From: JAHDWY01 sp964632865
GTDB lineage: Bacteria > Hydrogenedentota > Hydrogenedentia > Hydrogenedentales > SLHB01
Assembly: GCA_964632865.1 (NCBI GenBank)
Contig: CAZWDH010000002.1
Location: 1-64,000, forward strand
Reading direction: 5' to 3'
DNA: 64,000 nucleotides
Shown: positions 34,220-43,317 of the stretch, piece after piece
Numbering within the stretch: the first letter of the stretch is position 1
Layout: the number at the start of each line of letters is the position of its first letter
Notes under the pieces: model-generated
Database searches by the model: none
The model's input: the letters and a program-made list of their open reading frames with translations, nothing else
Told to the model about the DNA's origin: nothing
Position numbers and translations under genes: made by a program

Positions 34220-36121
34220 CTACTCGAGCACGTATGCCGTGCAGAACTCCCGCAATTGCGGTATGTCGAAGTGTTCCAGAATTCCGAAGGTGAACAGTGC
34301 CGGTTTGTCGTCGTATCGAATTCCCTGGTCCAGGCATTCCTTCAGCGATTCGAGGCCGCCGGAGGTGCGAGCTTCGAGGACCGCTTCTCCCATGATACCG
34401 CCTGCGATCAGCGCAACCACGCTCGCGTTGGCTCCGACCGCACGGATATGCAACGGCACGTCGCCATAGGCGTTGGAGGCCGCTTCGATGACCGCAGTCA
34501 ATTGCTTGACCTGCTCGCCCAGGAGCCGTTCGCCGGTGGCGTCTATCATCATCGCGGACTGGGACCGCCGGCCTCCGCCCGGGGCGCATTCACCGAAGTA
34601 CAGCAGGTCTACCGCGATCGCACGCTGTCCGGCGGTCACTAACGAAATTGCCGTTTCGCTCGTGGAGGTTTTGCCTTCGTCCGCAATGAGAATAGTTGTG
34701 GCCGTCGCGGCGGGGTCATCAGTTTCGAATAGGGCGAAGGGTACCGTCCAATCCTGCAAGGTCAATCGTCCTCGTACGCGAGATACCCCTTCGCTGATTG
34801 CCTCGTCTCCCGGCTCCACGGTCCCCAACGTGGGTTTCCACCGAACGGTTTCGGTAAGAAGGCGACGCGTGTCCGCCTGCTCCTGGGACAAGGGCGCCGG
34901 GAGTTTCTCCATCGTCTTTCGGGCAAGCGAGTGAAATGTCTCGTTTCCATCGGGCACGCCGGCGGCGAGTTCTTGGAGTGTGCGCACCTCGCCCTCGTAC
35001 GATGGTTCCTCGTCCGGCCAGTCGAGGCCCCACTGCTCGCTCAGGAACCGGTACAAGGCGAGCCGATTGTCGAGATCATAGTTGTGCGTGCCCGGGTCGA
35101 CGTTTTCGTGGCGCTGGAAACGATCGCCTGCGTCATACAAGGCATAGAATGGCGCGATAGGTTCGTACACGTTCGGCCAGACCCGGTCTGATTGAAAGCA
35201 GCAATCGTCCTTGATGTTGTAGATCAACAAGGCAGGCCGGGGCGCGAGCATGGCAGTCAGGTGGGTGTAGTCCGCAACCTTCAGGAGATCAACGGGGATT
35301 TGCTCCAAGTCGCCGATGTCCTGACTGTGATCGGCCCGGACCGCAAGCCCGACGTAGCCCGCGTTCGGTGCGGTTGCGCAGATACGCGTATCCAACGAAC
35401 TCAGGATAATCGTCTGCCAACCGCCGCCCGAAAGTCCCGTCATGGCGATCCGTTCTGAATCGACCGATGGATGCTCCAACAGTACGTCCAGTCCCCGTTT
35501 CATGGCCTGGTAGAAGATGGAAAGTCCGCTCACGCCGCATTGGTTCAGGTAGGCCGAATCGTTGTGGCGAAATCCCGGATCGGCGAGTTCGCCGAAGAAC
35601 AACCACTCCGGATGCAGCGCGACCACGCCGCGTTTCGCGAGCGTGATGCATCGCGCCTGGATAAACTCCACGCTCTTCCCGGGATCACCCACATGACCGT
35701 TCACACTAAGCAGGGCCGGTGTCTTCTCAGCAAGGTTCTCCGGCTCGTAGAGCATCGCGGGAATCCACATGCCCGGCACGGCCTGGTAACGGAGCTTGCG
35801 AATGCGATACCCCTTGCCCGTTTCGATGGTGTTCGTCCACTCGACCTGTACCGGCCCCTCATACCACGCCTTTGGCACGCCGCGGTAGACGATGTCCGCC
35901 AACATGCGCTCGCGCAAGGCCGCCTGGGTATTGTCCCATTCGTCGGCGCTCGCGGGGACCTGGATGGACGGCACCCGATTGACCACGAAGTCGCGGATCT
36001 CCTGATCGGTCGTGCCGCTTTCCAATACGGGTGTTTGCAGCCAGTCGGTAATTAGCCCTCGGGCTGAATCCGACAAGGGCGCGCCCGACGTAACGAGAAT
36101 AAACATGAGCGATGTCAGCAT
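34220..36121 (-). CDS. Secreted two-module alpha/beta hydrolase, acetyl-xylan-esterase-like
   Basis: A 633-residue exported protein starting MLTSLMFILVTSG. The first module (about 90-400) is an alpha/beta hydrolase: PALLSVNGHVGD, ALHPEWLFFGE, the nucleophile elbow GLSGGGWQT, then LLIYNIKDDCCF near the acid, and DPGTHNYD with the histidine. The second module (about 430-633) has the same fold pattern but no GxSxG (VDLLYFGECAPGGG, IRAVGANASVV), so it is probably inactive. It is a paralogue of the protein at 49627-51717; both end with a DIPQL segment. It likely acts on esterified sugars, by similarity to AXE1/dienelactone-hydrolase relatives. GGGAGA precedes the ATG. Confidence 0.75.
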   Translation of the reverse strand: MLTSLMFILVTSGAPLSDSARGLITDWLQTPVLESGTTDQEIRDFVVNRVPSIQVPASADEWDNTQAALRERMLADIVYRGVPKAWYEGPVQVEWTNTIETGKGYRIRKLRYQAVPGMWIPAMLYEPENLAEKTPALLSVNGHVGDPGKSVEFIQARCITLAKRGVVALHPEWLFFGELADPGFRHNDSAYLNQCGVSGLSIFYQAMKRGLDVLLEHPSVDSERIAMTGLSGGGWQTIILSSLDTRICATAPNAGYVGLAVRADHSQDIGDLEQIPVDLLKVADYTHLTAMLAPRPALLIYNIKDDCCFQSDRVWPNVYEPIAPFYALYDAGDRFQRHENVDPGTHNYDLDNRLALYRFLSEQWGLDWPDEEPSYEGEVRTLQELAAGVPDGNETFHSLARKTMEKLPAPLSQEQADTRRLLTETVRWKPTLGTVEPGDEAISEGVSRVRGRLTLQDWTVPFALFETDDPAATATTILIADEGKTSTSETAISLVTAGQRAIAVDLLYFGECAPGGGRRSQSAMMIDATGERLLGEQVKQLTAVIEAASNAYGDVPLHIRAVGANASVVALIAGGIMGEAVLEARTSGGLESLKECLDQGIRYDDKPALFTFGILEHFDIPQLREFCTAYVLE

Positions 36122-36246
36122 GTTGTGTCGTCTCCCTGTCAGCAAGGCCATTACTATAGCGGAATCCGGTTTGAGGCGTAAGAGTCTTTTCGTGTGCGCG
36201 TTTTGTGGTACCATAATCTCCGCTCAAGGTAGGGAGTAATCGCAGC
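36122..36246. promoter_or_regulatory. Divergent intergenic region between hydrolase and PSD1 genes
   Basis: A 125-nt region that must hold promoters for both directions. To the right, TTCGTG (36189-36194), 17 nt, CATAAT (36212-36217) is a fair sigma70 match, followed by AGGTAGGGA before the ATG at 36247. To the left, the minus strand reads TATAGT near 36160, with a weak TTACGC 17 nt upstream. No operator-like repeat is seen. Confidence 0.35.
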
Positions 36247-39189
36247 ATGATTCGATCCTGGCGAATCGGCGCGCTCGCCGGACTTGCGATAGGTGGTGCG
36301 CTGGCCTCGTTTGCTGAACCAGCGGCCCCCAACGACATCGCGGACGCGCTTGTTGACGGGCTTCGTGCAACGGAGCGCGATCCGGCCGCGGCCAAGGCGC
36401 TTGAATCGTTCCTCAGTGGGGCGGAGGCTTCCGCCGAGTCCCACGGCGCAACGTTGTTCCGAGAGAATGTCCAACCCGTTTTCGCCGAACACTGCTATTC
36501 CTGCCACGGCCCCGACAAGCAGAAGGGCGGACTGCGTCTGGACGTCCCGACCGCCATCGAGTTAGGCGGAGCGCATGGCACGGTCATCGAACCCGGCGAT
36601 CCGGGGAACAGCCGGCTTGTCGAAGCGATACGATATGCAAACCCCGATTTGCAGATGCCGCCCAAAGCGCCGCTGCCGCCAGATGCCGTCGCGGCCATCG
36701 AACATTGGATTGCTTCGGGCGCACCGTGGCCAGGTGCCGAAGACGCGTTGGCGGCCGCGGAAGCGCGCATGCGCGAAGAGGTCGCCACCGCAGAGAAGTT
36801 CTGGGCTTTTCGCCCGGTGGTAAGACCGGAGATCCCGGACGCCTCGAAGGCAGAGTGGATTTCCAACCCGATCGACGCCTTCATTCTTGCGCGTTTGAGC
36901 GAAACAGCTCTCGCTCCGTCGGACCAAGCCGACCGCCGAACCTTGATTCGGCGCGTATATCTGGACGTACTCGGACTTCCACCCACGCCCGAAGAAGTTG
37001 ATGCCTTTGTTGCCGACCCGGATCCTGGAGCGTATGAGCACCTCGTGGATCGGGTGCTCGCTTCACCCCATTACGGCGAACGCTGGGCGCGGCACTGGCT
37101 GGACGTGGTGCGGTTTGCGGAGACGACCGGTTTTGAAACCAACTTGCCGCGCCCTAACGCGTGGCACTATCGCGACTACGTCATCGAGGCGCTCAACGCG
37201 GATAAGCCCTACACCGAATTCATTCGCGAGCAAATCGTGGGCGATGCCTTGGGTGCGACTCGGGCGACGGGGTTCCTCGTGGGAGGTCCAGATGACAAAG
37301 TGAAGAGTCCTGATATTGTGCTCACCAAGAATCAGCGCGACGGCGAACTACACGACATGGTCTCAACTATCGGCGGCGCGTTTCTCGGTCTGACCGTCGG
37401 CTGCGCGAAATGCCACGACCACAAGTTCGATCCCATCTCCCAGCGCGACTACTACCGCATGCGGGCCATGATTGCCGGCGTGAAGCACGGCGAGCAGGAA
37501 CTGCCGGACCCGAATCGCGAGAAGCGGCTGGCCAAGGCGGACAACGCCCGGACGAAACTGCGCGCTATCGAGTCGAAGTTGCTTCAATTCGTTCCAATGG
37601 CCCGCGTCAACGCCGGCGAACCGGGGCGGCCGGCGGTTTCGCCACTGGGCAATGTCGAGCGTTTTGAACCGGTCGAAGCGCGTTTCGTTCGATTCACCGT
37701 TCTCGGCACGTCCGATGCCGAACCCTGTATCGACGAGTTGGAGGTTTATTCCGCGGGCGAGGAACCTCTTAACGTGGCCTTGGCGAGCGGCGGCGCGATT
37801 GCGACTGCTTCCAGCGAATTTACCAACAACACCAAGCACAAAACCATCCATCTCAACGACGGCAAGTACGGCAACGATTTCAGTTGGATCCCGAAGGAAC
37901 GCCAGGATGCCTGGGCGCAGATCGAATTTCCCGAAGTAACGCTTATTGACCGCGTTCAGTGGGCGCGCGATCGCGAAGGTTCGTTCAAAGACCGCTTGGC
38001 TGTCGCTTACCGCATCGAAGTCGCGATCGAACCCGGCCAATGGCGAATCGTTGCCACGTCCGAGGACCGCGCGACGTACAAGCCCGGTGCGGATGCAGAC
38101 CCCCCCTATTCTGCAAGCAGTCCGGAGGACGCCGCGAAACTGGAATCGTTGCTCGCGGAGAAGGAGCAACTGCGTAAACGCGTCAAACGTTTGACCGCGG
38201 CTCCGATGGTATACGCGGGGCAGTTTGAAGAGCCTGGCCCCACGCGCATTCTCCAACGGGGCGACCCCATGAACGAGGGCGAGCCTGTAGTTCCAGGCAC
38301 TCCCAAGTTGGTCGGAGCGTACTGCGACTTACCCGCGGATTTGCCCGAGCAGGAACGGCGCCGTGTCTTGGCGGATTGGATCGCGAGCCCTGATAACCCC
38401 TTTACCGCGCGGGTCATCGTCAATCGCATCTGGCAGCACCATTTTGGCCGCGGCATTGTGGACACCCCCAGCGACTTCGGAGCCATGGGCGCTCGGCCCA
38501 CACATCCGGAGTTGCTCGATTGGCTTTCGTCGGAATTGATCGCGCAGGATTGGCGGTTGAAGTCCATCCATCGCATGATTCTGTTGTCGAGTACGTACCG
38601 TCAATCCGCGGTCCCGAGACCGGACGCTCTCGCCGTGGACGCCGGTACGCGGTACCTGTGGCGCTTTCCGCCGCGCCGCCTCGAAGCGGAGCCGTTGCGC
38701 GATTCGATTCTTGCGGTCAGCGGCGCGCTGAACCTGGCTATGGGCGGGCCCGGATTCGACGTCTTCGAACCGGACGACAGCTACGTGCACATCTACGTGC
38801 CGAAAGAAGAATTCGCTCCCGGCGATCTGCGGCGCATGATCTATCAGTGGAAGCCGCGCGTCGAGCAAGACATCACTTTCGGCGTCTTTGACTGTCCCGA
38901 CGCCACGCAAGCCACGCCCAAGCGCGTCAGCAGCACGTCGCCGCTCCAGGCCTTGAGCCTGTTGAACAGTCCGTTTATGAACGCGCAGGCAGAAGTATTC
39001 GCCGGGCGACTCAAGAACGAAGCGGGGGAGAACATCGAGGATCAGGTTCGCCGCTCGTTTCTGCTGGCCTTCGGCCGCGAACCAGATTCGGAGGAAGCGG
39101 CGGCATCGGCCCAGTTTATCCGAGACCATGGGTTGACCCTGTTTTGCCGCGCGTTGTACAGCGCGAATGAGTTTCTCTACCTGAACTAG
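36247..39189 (+). CDS. PSD1 and planctomycete cytochrome C domain protein
   Basis: A 980-residue exported protein. After the signal peptide comes a PSC1-type haem domain with HCYSCHGPDKQKGGLRLD (CxxCH near residue 83). Next is DUF1549 (PIDAFILARL, LDVLGLPPTPEEVDAF, YGERWARHWLDVVRFAETTG, GCAKCHDHKFDPI), then an inserted F5/8-type-C-like carbohydrate module at about 470-620 (VEARFVRFTVLGT, IDRVQWARDREG). DUF1553 follows (RVIVNRIWQHHFGRGIVDTP, FDCPDATQATPKRVSSTSPL). Such proteins occur next to DUF1501 genes in planctomycetes and relatives and are thought to be surface redox/polysaccharide-degradation proteins. The DUF1501 partner follows. Confidence 0.92.
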   Translation: MIRSWRIGALAGLAIGGALASFAEPAAPNDIADALVDGLRATERDPAAAKALESFLSGAEASAESHGATLFRENVQPVFAEHCYSCHGPDKQKGGLRLDVPTAIELGGAHGTVIEPGDPGNSRLVEAIRYANPDLQMPPKAPLPPDAVAAIEHWIASGAPWPGAEDALAAAEARMREEVATAEKFWAFRPVVRPEIPDASKAEWISNPIDAFILARLSETALAPSDQADRRTLIRRVYLDVLGLPPTPEEVDAFVADPDPGAYEHLVDRVLASPHYGERWARHWLDVVRFAETTGFETNLPRPNAWHYRDYVIEALNADKPYTEFIREQIVGDALGATRATGFLVGGPDDKVKSPDIVLTKNQRDGELHDMVSTIGGAFLGLTVGCAKCHDHKFDPISQRDYYRMRAMIAGVKHGEQELPDPNREKRLAKADNARTKLRAIESKLLQFVPMARVNAGEPGRPAVSPLGNVERFEPVEARFVRFTVLGTSDAEPCIDELEVYSAGEEPLNVALASGGAIATASSEFTNNTKHKTIHLNDGKYGNDFSWIPKERQDAWAQIEFPEVTLIDRVQWARDREGSFKDRLAVAYRIEVAIEPGQWRIVATSEDRATYKPGADADPPYSASSPEDAAKLESLLAEKEQLRKRVKRLTAAPMVYAGQFEEPGPTRILQRGDPMNEGEPVVPGTPKLVGAYCDLPADLPEQERRRVLADWIASPDNPFTARVIVNRIWQHHFGRGIVDTPSDFGAMGARPTHPELLDWLSSELIAQDWRLKSIHRMILLSSTYRQSAVPRPDALAVDAGTRYLWRFPPRRLEAEPLRDSILAVSGALNLAMGGPGFDVFEPDDSYVHIYVPKEEFAPGDLRRMIYQWKPRVEQDITFGVFDCPDATQATPKRVSSTSPLQALSLLNSPFMNAQAEVFAGRLKNEAGENIEDQVRRSFLLAFGREPDSEEAAASAQFIRDHGLTLFCRALYSANEFLYLN

Positions 39190-39374
39190 GAAATCGGCAT
39201 GATTGATTTTGAAGAATTTAGCTTTCGGTCAACGAGATCATCGCGAGCCGGAAGTTTCACGTTATGCTGGCTGGCCCACGACCTCTTGCATTTCCGGCAA
39301 ATCTGCCGCGTGCAATGGCAGTACCTGGCGCAACACGCCGCGCCCCACTCGACATTGTATGCCGGAGATCTCGT

Positions 39375-40853
39375 ATGACGCCCTTGTCGCACCACGGCCG
39401 CGATCTTCTGGACCGGCGTTCGTTCCTGCAGTACGCCGGAACAGGTCTCGGCAGCATCGCGTTGGCCGCGCTCCTGGGCGAGGAAAAAGCGCTGGCGTCC
39501 GATGAGGTGCAGCCGATCCGTCCCGTACTCGATCCCGCCGCACCCATGGCGCCCCGCGCGCCGCACTTCTCACCGCGGGCAACGAAGGTCCTCATGATCT
39601 TCTGCTCCGGCGCGGTCAGCCACGTCGACAGTTGGGACTACAAACCGGAGCTGATCAAGCGCGACGGACAACCCATGCCGGGCGGCGGTGAGCTGATTAC
39701 GTTTCAGGGCGAACAAGGAAACCTCACGAAACCGCTCTGGGAGTTCAAGCAGCGCGGGGACTCCGGCAAGTACGCGTCGGATCTCCTGCCGCACCTGGCG
39801 GAACTCGTCGACGATTTTTGCTTCATCCACTCCATGACCGCCCGCAGCAATACCCATGGTCCGGCGGAGAGCCAGATGAACACGGGTTTCACGTTAGATG
39901 GCTTCCCCAGTATGGGCTCCTGGGTGTCGTACGCCTTGGGCGCGGAAACGAACGATCTGCCCGCCTACGTGGCCATTCCGGACCCGCGCGGCGTGCCTCA
40001 GATGGGGCCGAACAGCTGGTCGGCGGGATTCCTCCCCGCTGTGTTTCAAGGCGTGCCCTTCGGTGCGGACAAACCTATTCCGCATCTCGCAACGCCGGAG
40101 TCCATCAGCGCGGGCGAGGAACGCGCCACGCAGGATTTTCTGAAGTTCTTGAACGAGAAGCACCTCGAACAGTACCCCGGCGATACGGAACTCAGCGCGC
40201 GGATCGCGAGTTACGAATTGGCCGCGCGCATGCAACTGCGTGCTGCCGAGGTCAGCGATTTCTCCACGGAGTCCGCCGCCACGCGGCGCATGTATTGCGT
40301 CGAGGATCAGAACGAGACCAAAGCCGGATTCGGCAAGAACTGCCTGCTGGCGCGGAGGCTGCTGGAGCGGGGCGTGCGATTTGTCCAGTTGTTCAACGGC
40401 GCCTACGCCATGGGCGAAGGCGTTGGTAATTGGGACGGGCACAAGGTGCTCCACGAGCAATACAGCGTCCATGCGCCGATCCTGGACGAGCCCTGCGCAG
40501 CATTGCTGAAGGACATGAAGGCGCGCGGACTACTGGACGACACGCTGGTCGTCTGGGCCACGGAGTTCGGTCGCATGCCCACCTTCCAAAAAGGCGCGAG
40601 CGGCCGCGATCACAATCCCAATGGTTTCACCGTGTTCCTCACCGGCGCGGGGGTCAAGCGCGCCTTCAGCTACGGCGCCACCGACGAGTTCGGCTACAAA
40701 GCCGTCGAAAACGCGACCACCATCTACGACCTCCACGCCACCATCCTGCATCTGCTCGGCCTGAATCACAAACAATTGACCTTCTACCACAACGGCATCG
40801 AACGCCGCTTGACCGACGTCCACGGAAAGATCATCCAGCCGATACTCGCGTAG
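39375..40853 (+). CDS. DUF1501 (sulfatase-like) Tat-exported protein
   Basis: A 492-residue protein with a Tat leader (DRRSFLQYAGTGLGSIALAALL). The DUF1501 body belongs to the alkaline-phosphatase/sulfatase-like superfamily: GAVSHVDSWDYKPEL, a region with SMTARSNTHGPAESQMNTG, YAMGEGVGNWDGHK, VVWATEFGRMPTFQ and GRDHNPNGFTVFL. The start at 39375 has GGAGA upstream and begins just before the leader; the track upstream lacks any signal. It lies 185 nt after the PSD1 gene on the same strand, the usual pairing. The biochemical activity of this family is still unproven. Confidence 0.92.
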   Translation: MTPLSHHGRDLLDRRSFLQYAGTGLGSIALAALLGEEKALASDEVQPIRPVLDPAAPMAPRAPHFSPRATKVLMIFCSGAVSHVDSWDYKPELIKRDGQPMPGGGELITFQGEQGNLTKPLWEFKQRGDSGKYASDLLPHLAELVDDFCFIHSMTARSNTHGPAESQMNTGFTLDGFPSMGSWVSYALGAETNDLPAYVAIPDPRGVPQMGPNSWSAGFLPAVFQGVPFGADKPIPHLATPESISAGEERATQDFLKFLNEKHLEQYPGDTELSARIASYELAARMQLRAAEVSDFSTESAATRRMYCVEDQNETKAGFGKNCLLARRLLERGVRFVQLFNGAYAMGEGVGNWDGHKVLHEQYSVHAPILDEPCAALLKDMKARGLLDDTLVVWATEFGRMPTFQKGASGRDHNPNGFTVFLTGAGVKRAFSYGATDEFGYKAVENATTIYDLHATILHLLGLNHKQLTFYHNGIERRLTDVHGKIIQPILA

Positions 40854-40902
40854 AGTGTGGAATTTTCTGTTTCCGTGCCGGCCAAGCGCGGAGCCGAAGA
40901 AT

Positions 40903-40979
40903 GGGGACTGGCTCGAATTACCTCCAAGACCAAACGCGATCCCATGCCTGCAGGGTAATTCGTGCCTGTCCCTTTTTTT
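40903..40979 (+). terminator. Terminator-like inverted repeat after DUF1501 gene
   Basis: Arms 40903-40922 and 40954-40972 pair over 19 bp with two mismatches around a 31-nt loop, followed directly by seven T (40973-40979). The size resembles an intergenic repeat that also works as an intrinsic terminator for the PSD1-DUF1501 unit. A smaller stem (CTCTACC/GGTAGAG, 41020-41040) lies in the leader of the next gene. Confidence 0.55.
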
Positions 40980-41075
40980 CGGCGGTGTCTAATGTGAGCC
41001 TTACGGGTTTATCGACAATCTCTACCCGTCTTCGGTAGAGTGATTTCCCAGTACAAGCCGAAGGAGTAAATACCG

Positions 41076-42443
41076 ATGAATACGAAGAATCGCGTTCTTG
41101 CTCTGCTCGGTGCGCTCGTGGCAGTGGCAGTCGCACCACCGGCAAACGCGCTCCAAATCGCCACCTTCTCTGCCGAAGTCACTTGTCCCATGGGCCACGC
41201 CCTCATGGGCGGGGGGATCATGCCCGCGAAGAACGTCGTCGATCCCCTGTACGCCAACGGCCTCGTGCTAATTGGCGCGGGCGCCCCGATTGTCATCGTG
41301 GTGATGGATTGGTGCGAGATCCGCAACGACGCCTACGATTACTTCCGCGATGAAGTCGCCAAGGCTGCCGGTACGACGCGCGAACGCGTACTCCTGTCCG
41401 CCGTCCACCAGCATGACACGCCCATCCCCGACTTCACGGCGCAGCGACTGCTCGATGAGCAGGGACTGCCCAATGCCCTCTGTGATGTGGCCTATGTGAA
41501 AGACGCCATCGAACGAGTATGCCATGCCCTGCGCGTGTCCCTGGAAACTCCACGAAACGTGACGCATTACGGCACCGGGCAGGCCGAGGTCGAAGGCGTC
41601 GCGTCCAACCGGCGCGTCGTGGCCGAGGACGGTTCCGTATCCTTTCCGCGCAACAGCGCGACCGGCGATCCCGCCATTCGCGACGCGCCCATCGGCACCC
41701 ACGACCCGCAGCTCAAGACGCTGAGTTTCTGGGACGGCGATCAAGCCATCGCCGCGCTGAACTTCTATGCCGTGCATCCCATGAGCTACTACGGCAAGGG
41801 GGGCGTCTCGGCCGATTTCGTCGGTATGGCGCGTCGGCAACGGCAGGCAGATGATCCCGCCATCCACCAGTTCTACATTTCCGGGTGCAGCGGCGATGTG
41901 ACCGCGGGCAAGTACAACGACGGTGCGTTGCAGAACCGGGCGGTGCTGGCACGACGGATCTACGAAGCCATGGTCGCCGCATGGGACGCAACGGAGAAGC
42001 ACCCCGCGGAAGAAGTCACGTTCCGTGTCGCCAAGATGTCATTGGAGCCGAAAACGACTGAGGGATTCTCCGAAGAAGAGATGAAAGCCATCCTCGCGGA
42101 TACATCACGAACAACCTTCGATCGAATTCTCGCCGCCATGGGGTTGAGCTGGCGCATGCGGCTCGACCAGCCCATCGATGTGCCCGCCATCGATTTCGGG
42201 AACGCGCAATACCTGCTCATGCCCGCGGAATCCTTCGTCGGATACCAGCTCATGGCGCAGGAACTCGCGCCGGACGAGTTCATCGTCACTGCGGGATACG
42301 GCGAATGCGCGCCTGGTTACATCCCCACCGCACAGGCAACGGAGGAGAAGTTTAACGACCATCACTCCTGGTGCTGGGTCGGCCCCGGCGCGGAAGAACG
42401 CATGCGTGCCGCCATGGCCGAAGCGTTGGGTGTGGGGGAGTAA
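41076..42443 (+). CDS. Exported neutral/alkaline ceramidase-like protein
   Basis: A 455-residue secreted protein (signal peptide ALLGALVAVAVAPPANALQ). It resembles the neutral/alkaline non-lysosomal ceramidase family: a start like FSAEVTCPMGHALMGGG, VVMDWCEIRND, then LSAVHQHDTPIPDF, in which the histidine would bind metal, and NFYAVHPMSYYG with YISGCSGDVTAGKYN. The second half has AQYLLMPAESFVGYQL. In the true enzymes a serine attacks N-acylsphingosine; in planctomycete-like bacteria the large group of relatives is of unknown substrate. GAAGGAG precedes the ATG. A hairpin separates it from the convergent SDR gene. Confidence 0.7.
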   Translation: MNTKNRVLALLGALVAVAVAPPANALQIATFSAEVTCPMGHALMGGGIMPAKNVVDPLYANGLVLIGAGAPIVIVVMDWCEIRNDAYDYFRDEVAKAAGTTRERVLLSAVHQHDTPIPDFTAQRLLDEQGLPNALCDVAYVKDAIERVCHALRVSLETPRNVTHYGTGQAEVEGVASNRRVVAEDGSVSFPRNSATGDPAIRDAPIGTHDPQLKTLSFWDGDQAIAALNFYAVHPMSYYGKGGVSADFVGMARRQRQADDPAIHQFYISGCSGDVTAGKYNDGALQNRAVLARRIYEAMVAAWDATEKHPAEEVTFRVAKMSLEPKTTEGFSEEEMKAILADTSRTTFDRILAAMGLSWRMRLDQPIDVPAIDFGNAQYLLMPAESFVGYQLMAQELAPDEFIVTAGYGECAPGYIPTAQATEEKFNDHHSWCWVGPGAEERMRAAMAEALGVGE

Positions 42444-42444
42444 C

Positions 42445-42479
42445 GAAAAAAGCGGCGACGCCTGAGAAGACGTCGCCGC
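42445..42479 (-). terminator. Intrinsic terminator of the SDR gene
   Basis: A perfect 9-bp stem (GCGGCGACG at 42452-42460, CGTCGCCGC at 42471-42479) with a 10-nt loop. Six A precede it on the plus strand, which is a U-run after the hairpin for minus-strand transcripts. It lies just after the SDR stop at 42498, so it should end the GS-SDR unit. Confidence 0.75.
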
Positions 42480-42497
42480 GTGACCAAGCCAACAAAA

Positions 42498-43256
42498 CTA
42501 CATCGCCATGAATCCGCCATCGACGATCATCTCCGCGCCGGTCATCCAACTGGATTCGTCGGAGGCCAGGAAGAGCGCGGCGTTGGCGATGTCGCGCGCG
42601 GTGCCGAGGCGCTTAATCGGGATCTCGTTCGCGATGGCTTTCCGTTTGTCGTCGTTGAGATACGGCGCCTGCAACGGCGTGTCGATGAATCCCGGGTGGA
42701 TAACGTTGCAGCGGATCTGATCGGCCGCAAACTGAATCGCCAGTGATTTGCACAGCGAAATCATCGCGCCCTTGGCACAGGTATACGAATCCTGGGCCAG
42801 CGTAAACCCGGCCAGCGCGGAAATGGAACCCACCAGGATGATCGAGCCTCCGCCCGCTTTTTTCAGTTCCGGGATGCCGTGCTTGGTCAGGAAAAACGGT
42901 CCTTTGAGGTTGATCGCCTGCACCAGGTCCCAGTTCTCTTCCGTCGTGTCGATGACCGATTTGTCCCGGTCTTTCCAGAGCACGCCCGCGTTGGAGTAGA
43001 GAATGTGCAGCGCGCCGAAGGTTTTGACGCCTTCGCCGATGGCCCTCTTCACATCCGCTTCCTTGCTCACGTCGCCCTGCACAAACAGGGCCTTGCCGCC
43101 CGCGACTTCAACCAGCTTGGCGGTCTCCTGTCCGGCCTCCGCGTTCATGTCGAACACGATGACCTTCGCGCCCTCCTGGGCAAACAGAATCGACGCTTCG
43201 CGCCCCATCCCCAATCCCGCGCCGGTTATGATGGCAACTTTGTCCTTGAGTCTCAT
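42498..43256 (-). CDS. Short-chain dehydrogenase/reductase
   Basis: A 252-residue SDR. It has the cofactor loop ITGAGLGMGREAS, NNAG-type YSNAGVLW, the catalytic SerTyrLys set (LVGSISALAG with Ser, then YTCAKGAM) and HPGFIDTPL plus the typical end MTGAEMIVDGGFMAM. The acidic D in VIFDM after strand 2 favours NAD over NADP. The start has AGGAG 8 nt upstream. It lies 61 nt downstream of a glutamine-synthetase-like gene on the same strand, so the two are probably one operon. The substrate cannot be read from sequence. Confidence 0.88.
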   Translation of the reverse strand: MRLKDKVAIITGAGLGMGREASILFAQEGAKVIVFDMNAEAGQETAKLVEVAGGKALFVQGDVSKEADVKRAIGEGVKTFGALHILYSNAGVLWKDRDKSVIDTTEENWDLVQAINLKGPFFLTKHGIPELKKAGGGSIILVGSISALAGFTLAQDSYTCAKGAMISLCKSLAIQFAADQIRCNVIHPGFIDTPLQAPYLNDDKRKAIANEIPIKRLGTARDIANAALFLASDESSWMTGAEMIVDGGFMAM

Positions 43257-43317
43257 TACTTCTACTCCTACTGATAAGCCGGCGACGTTTGCCGGTTTGG
43301 TGTTTTTTCAGGGTACC

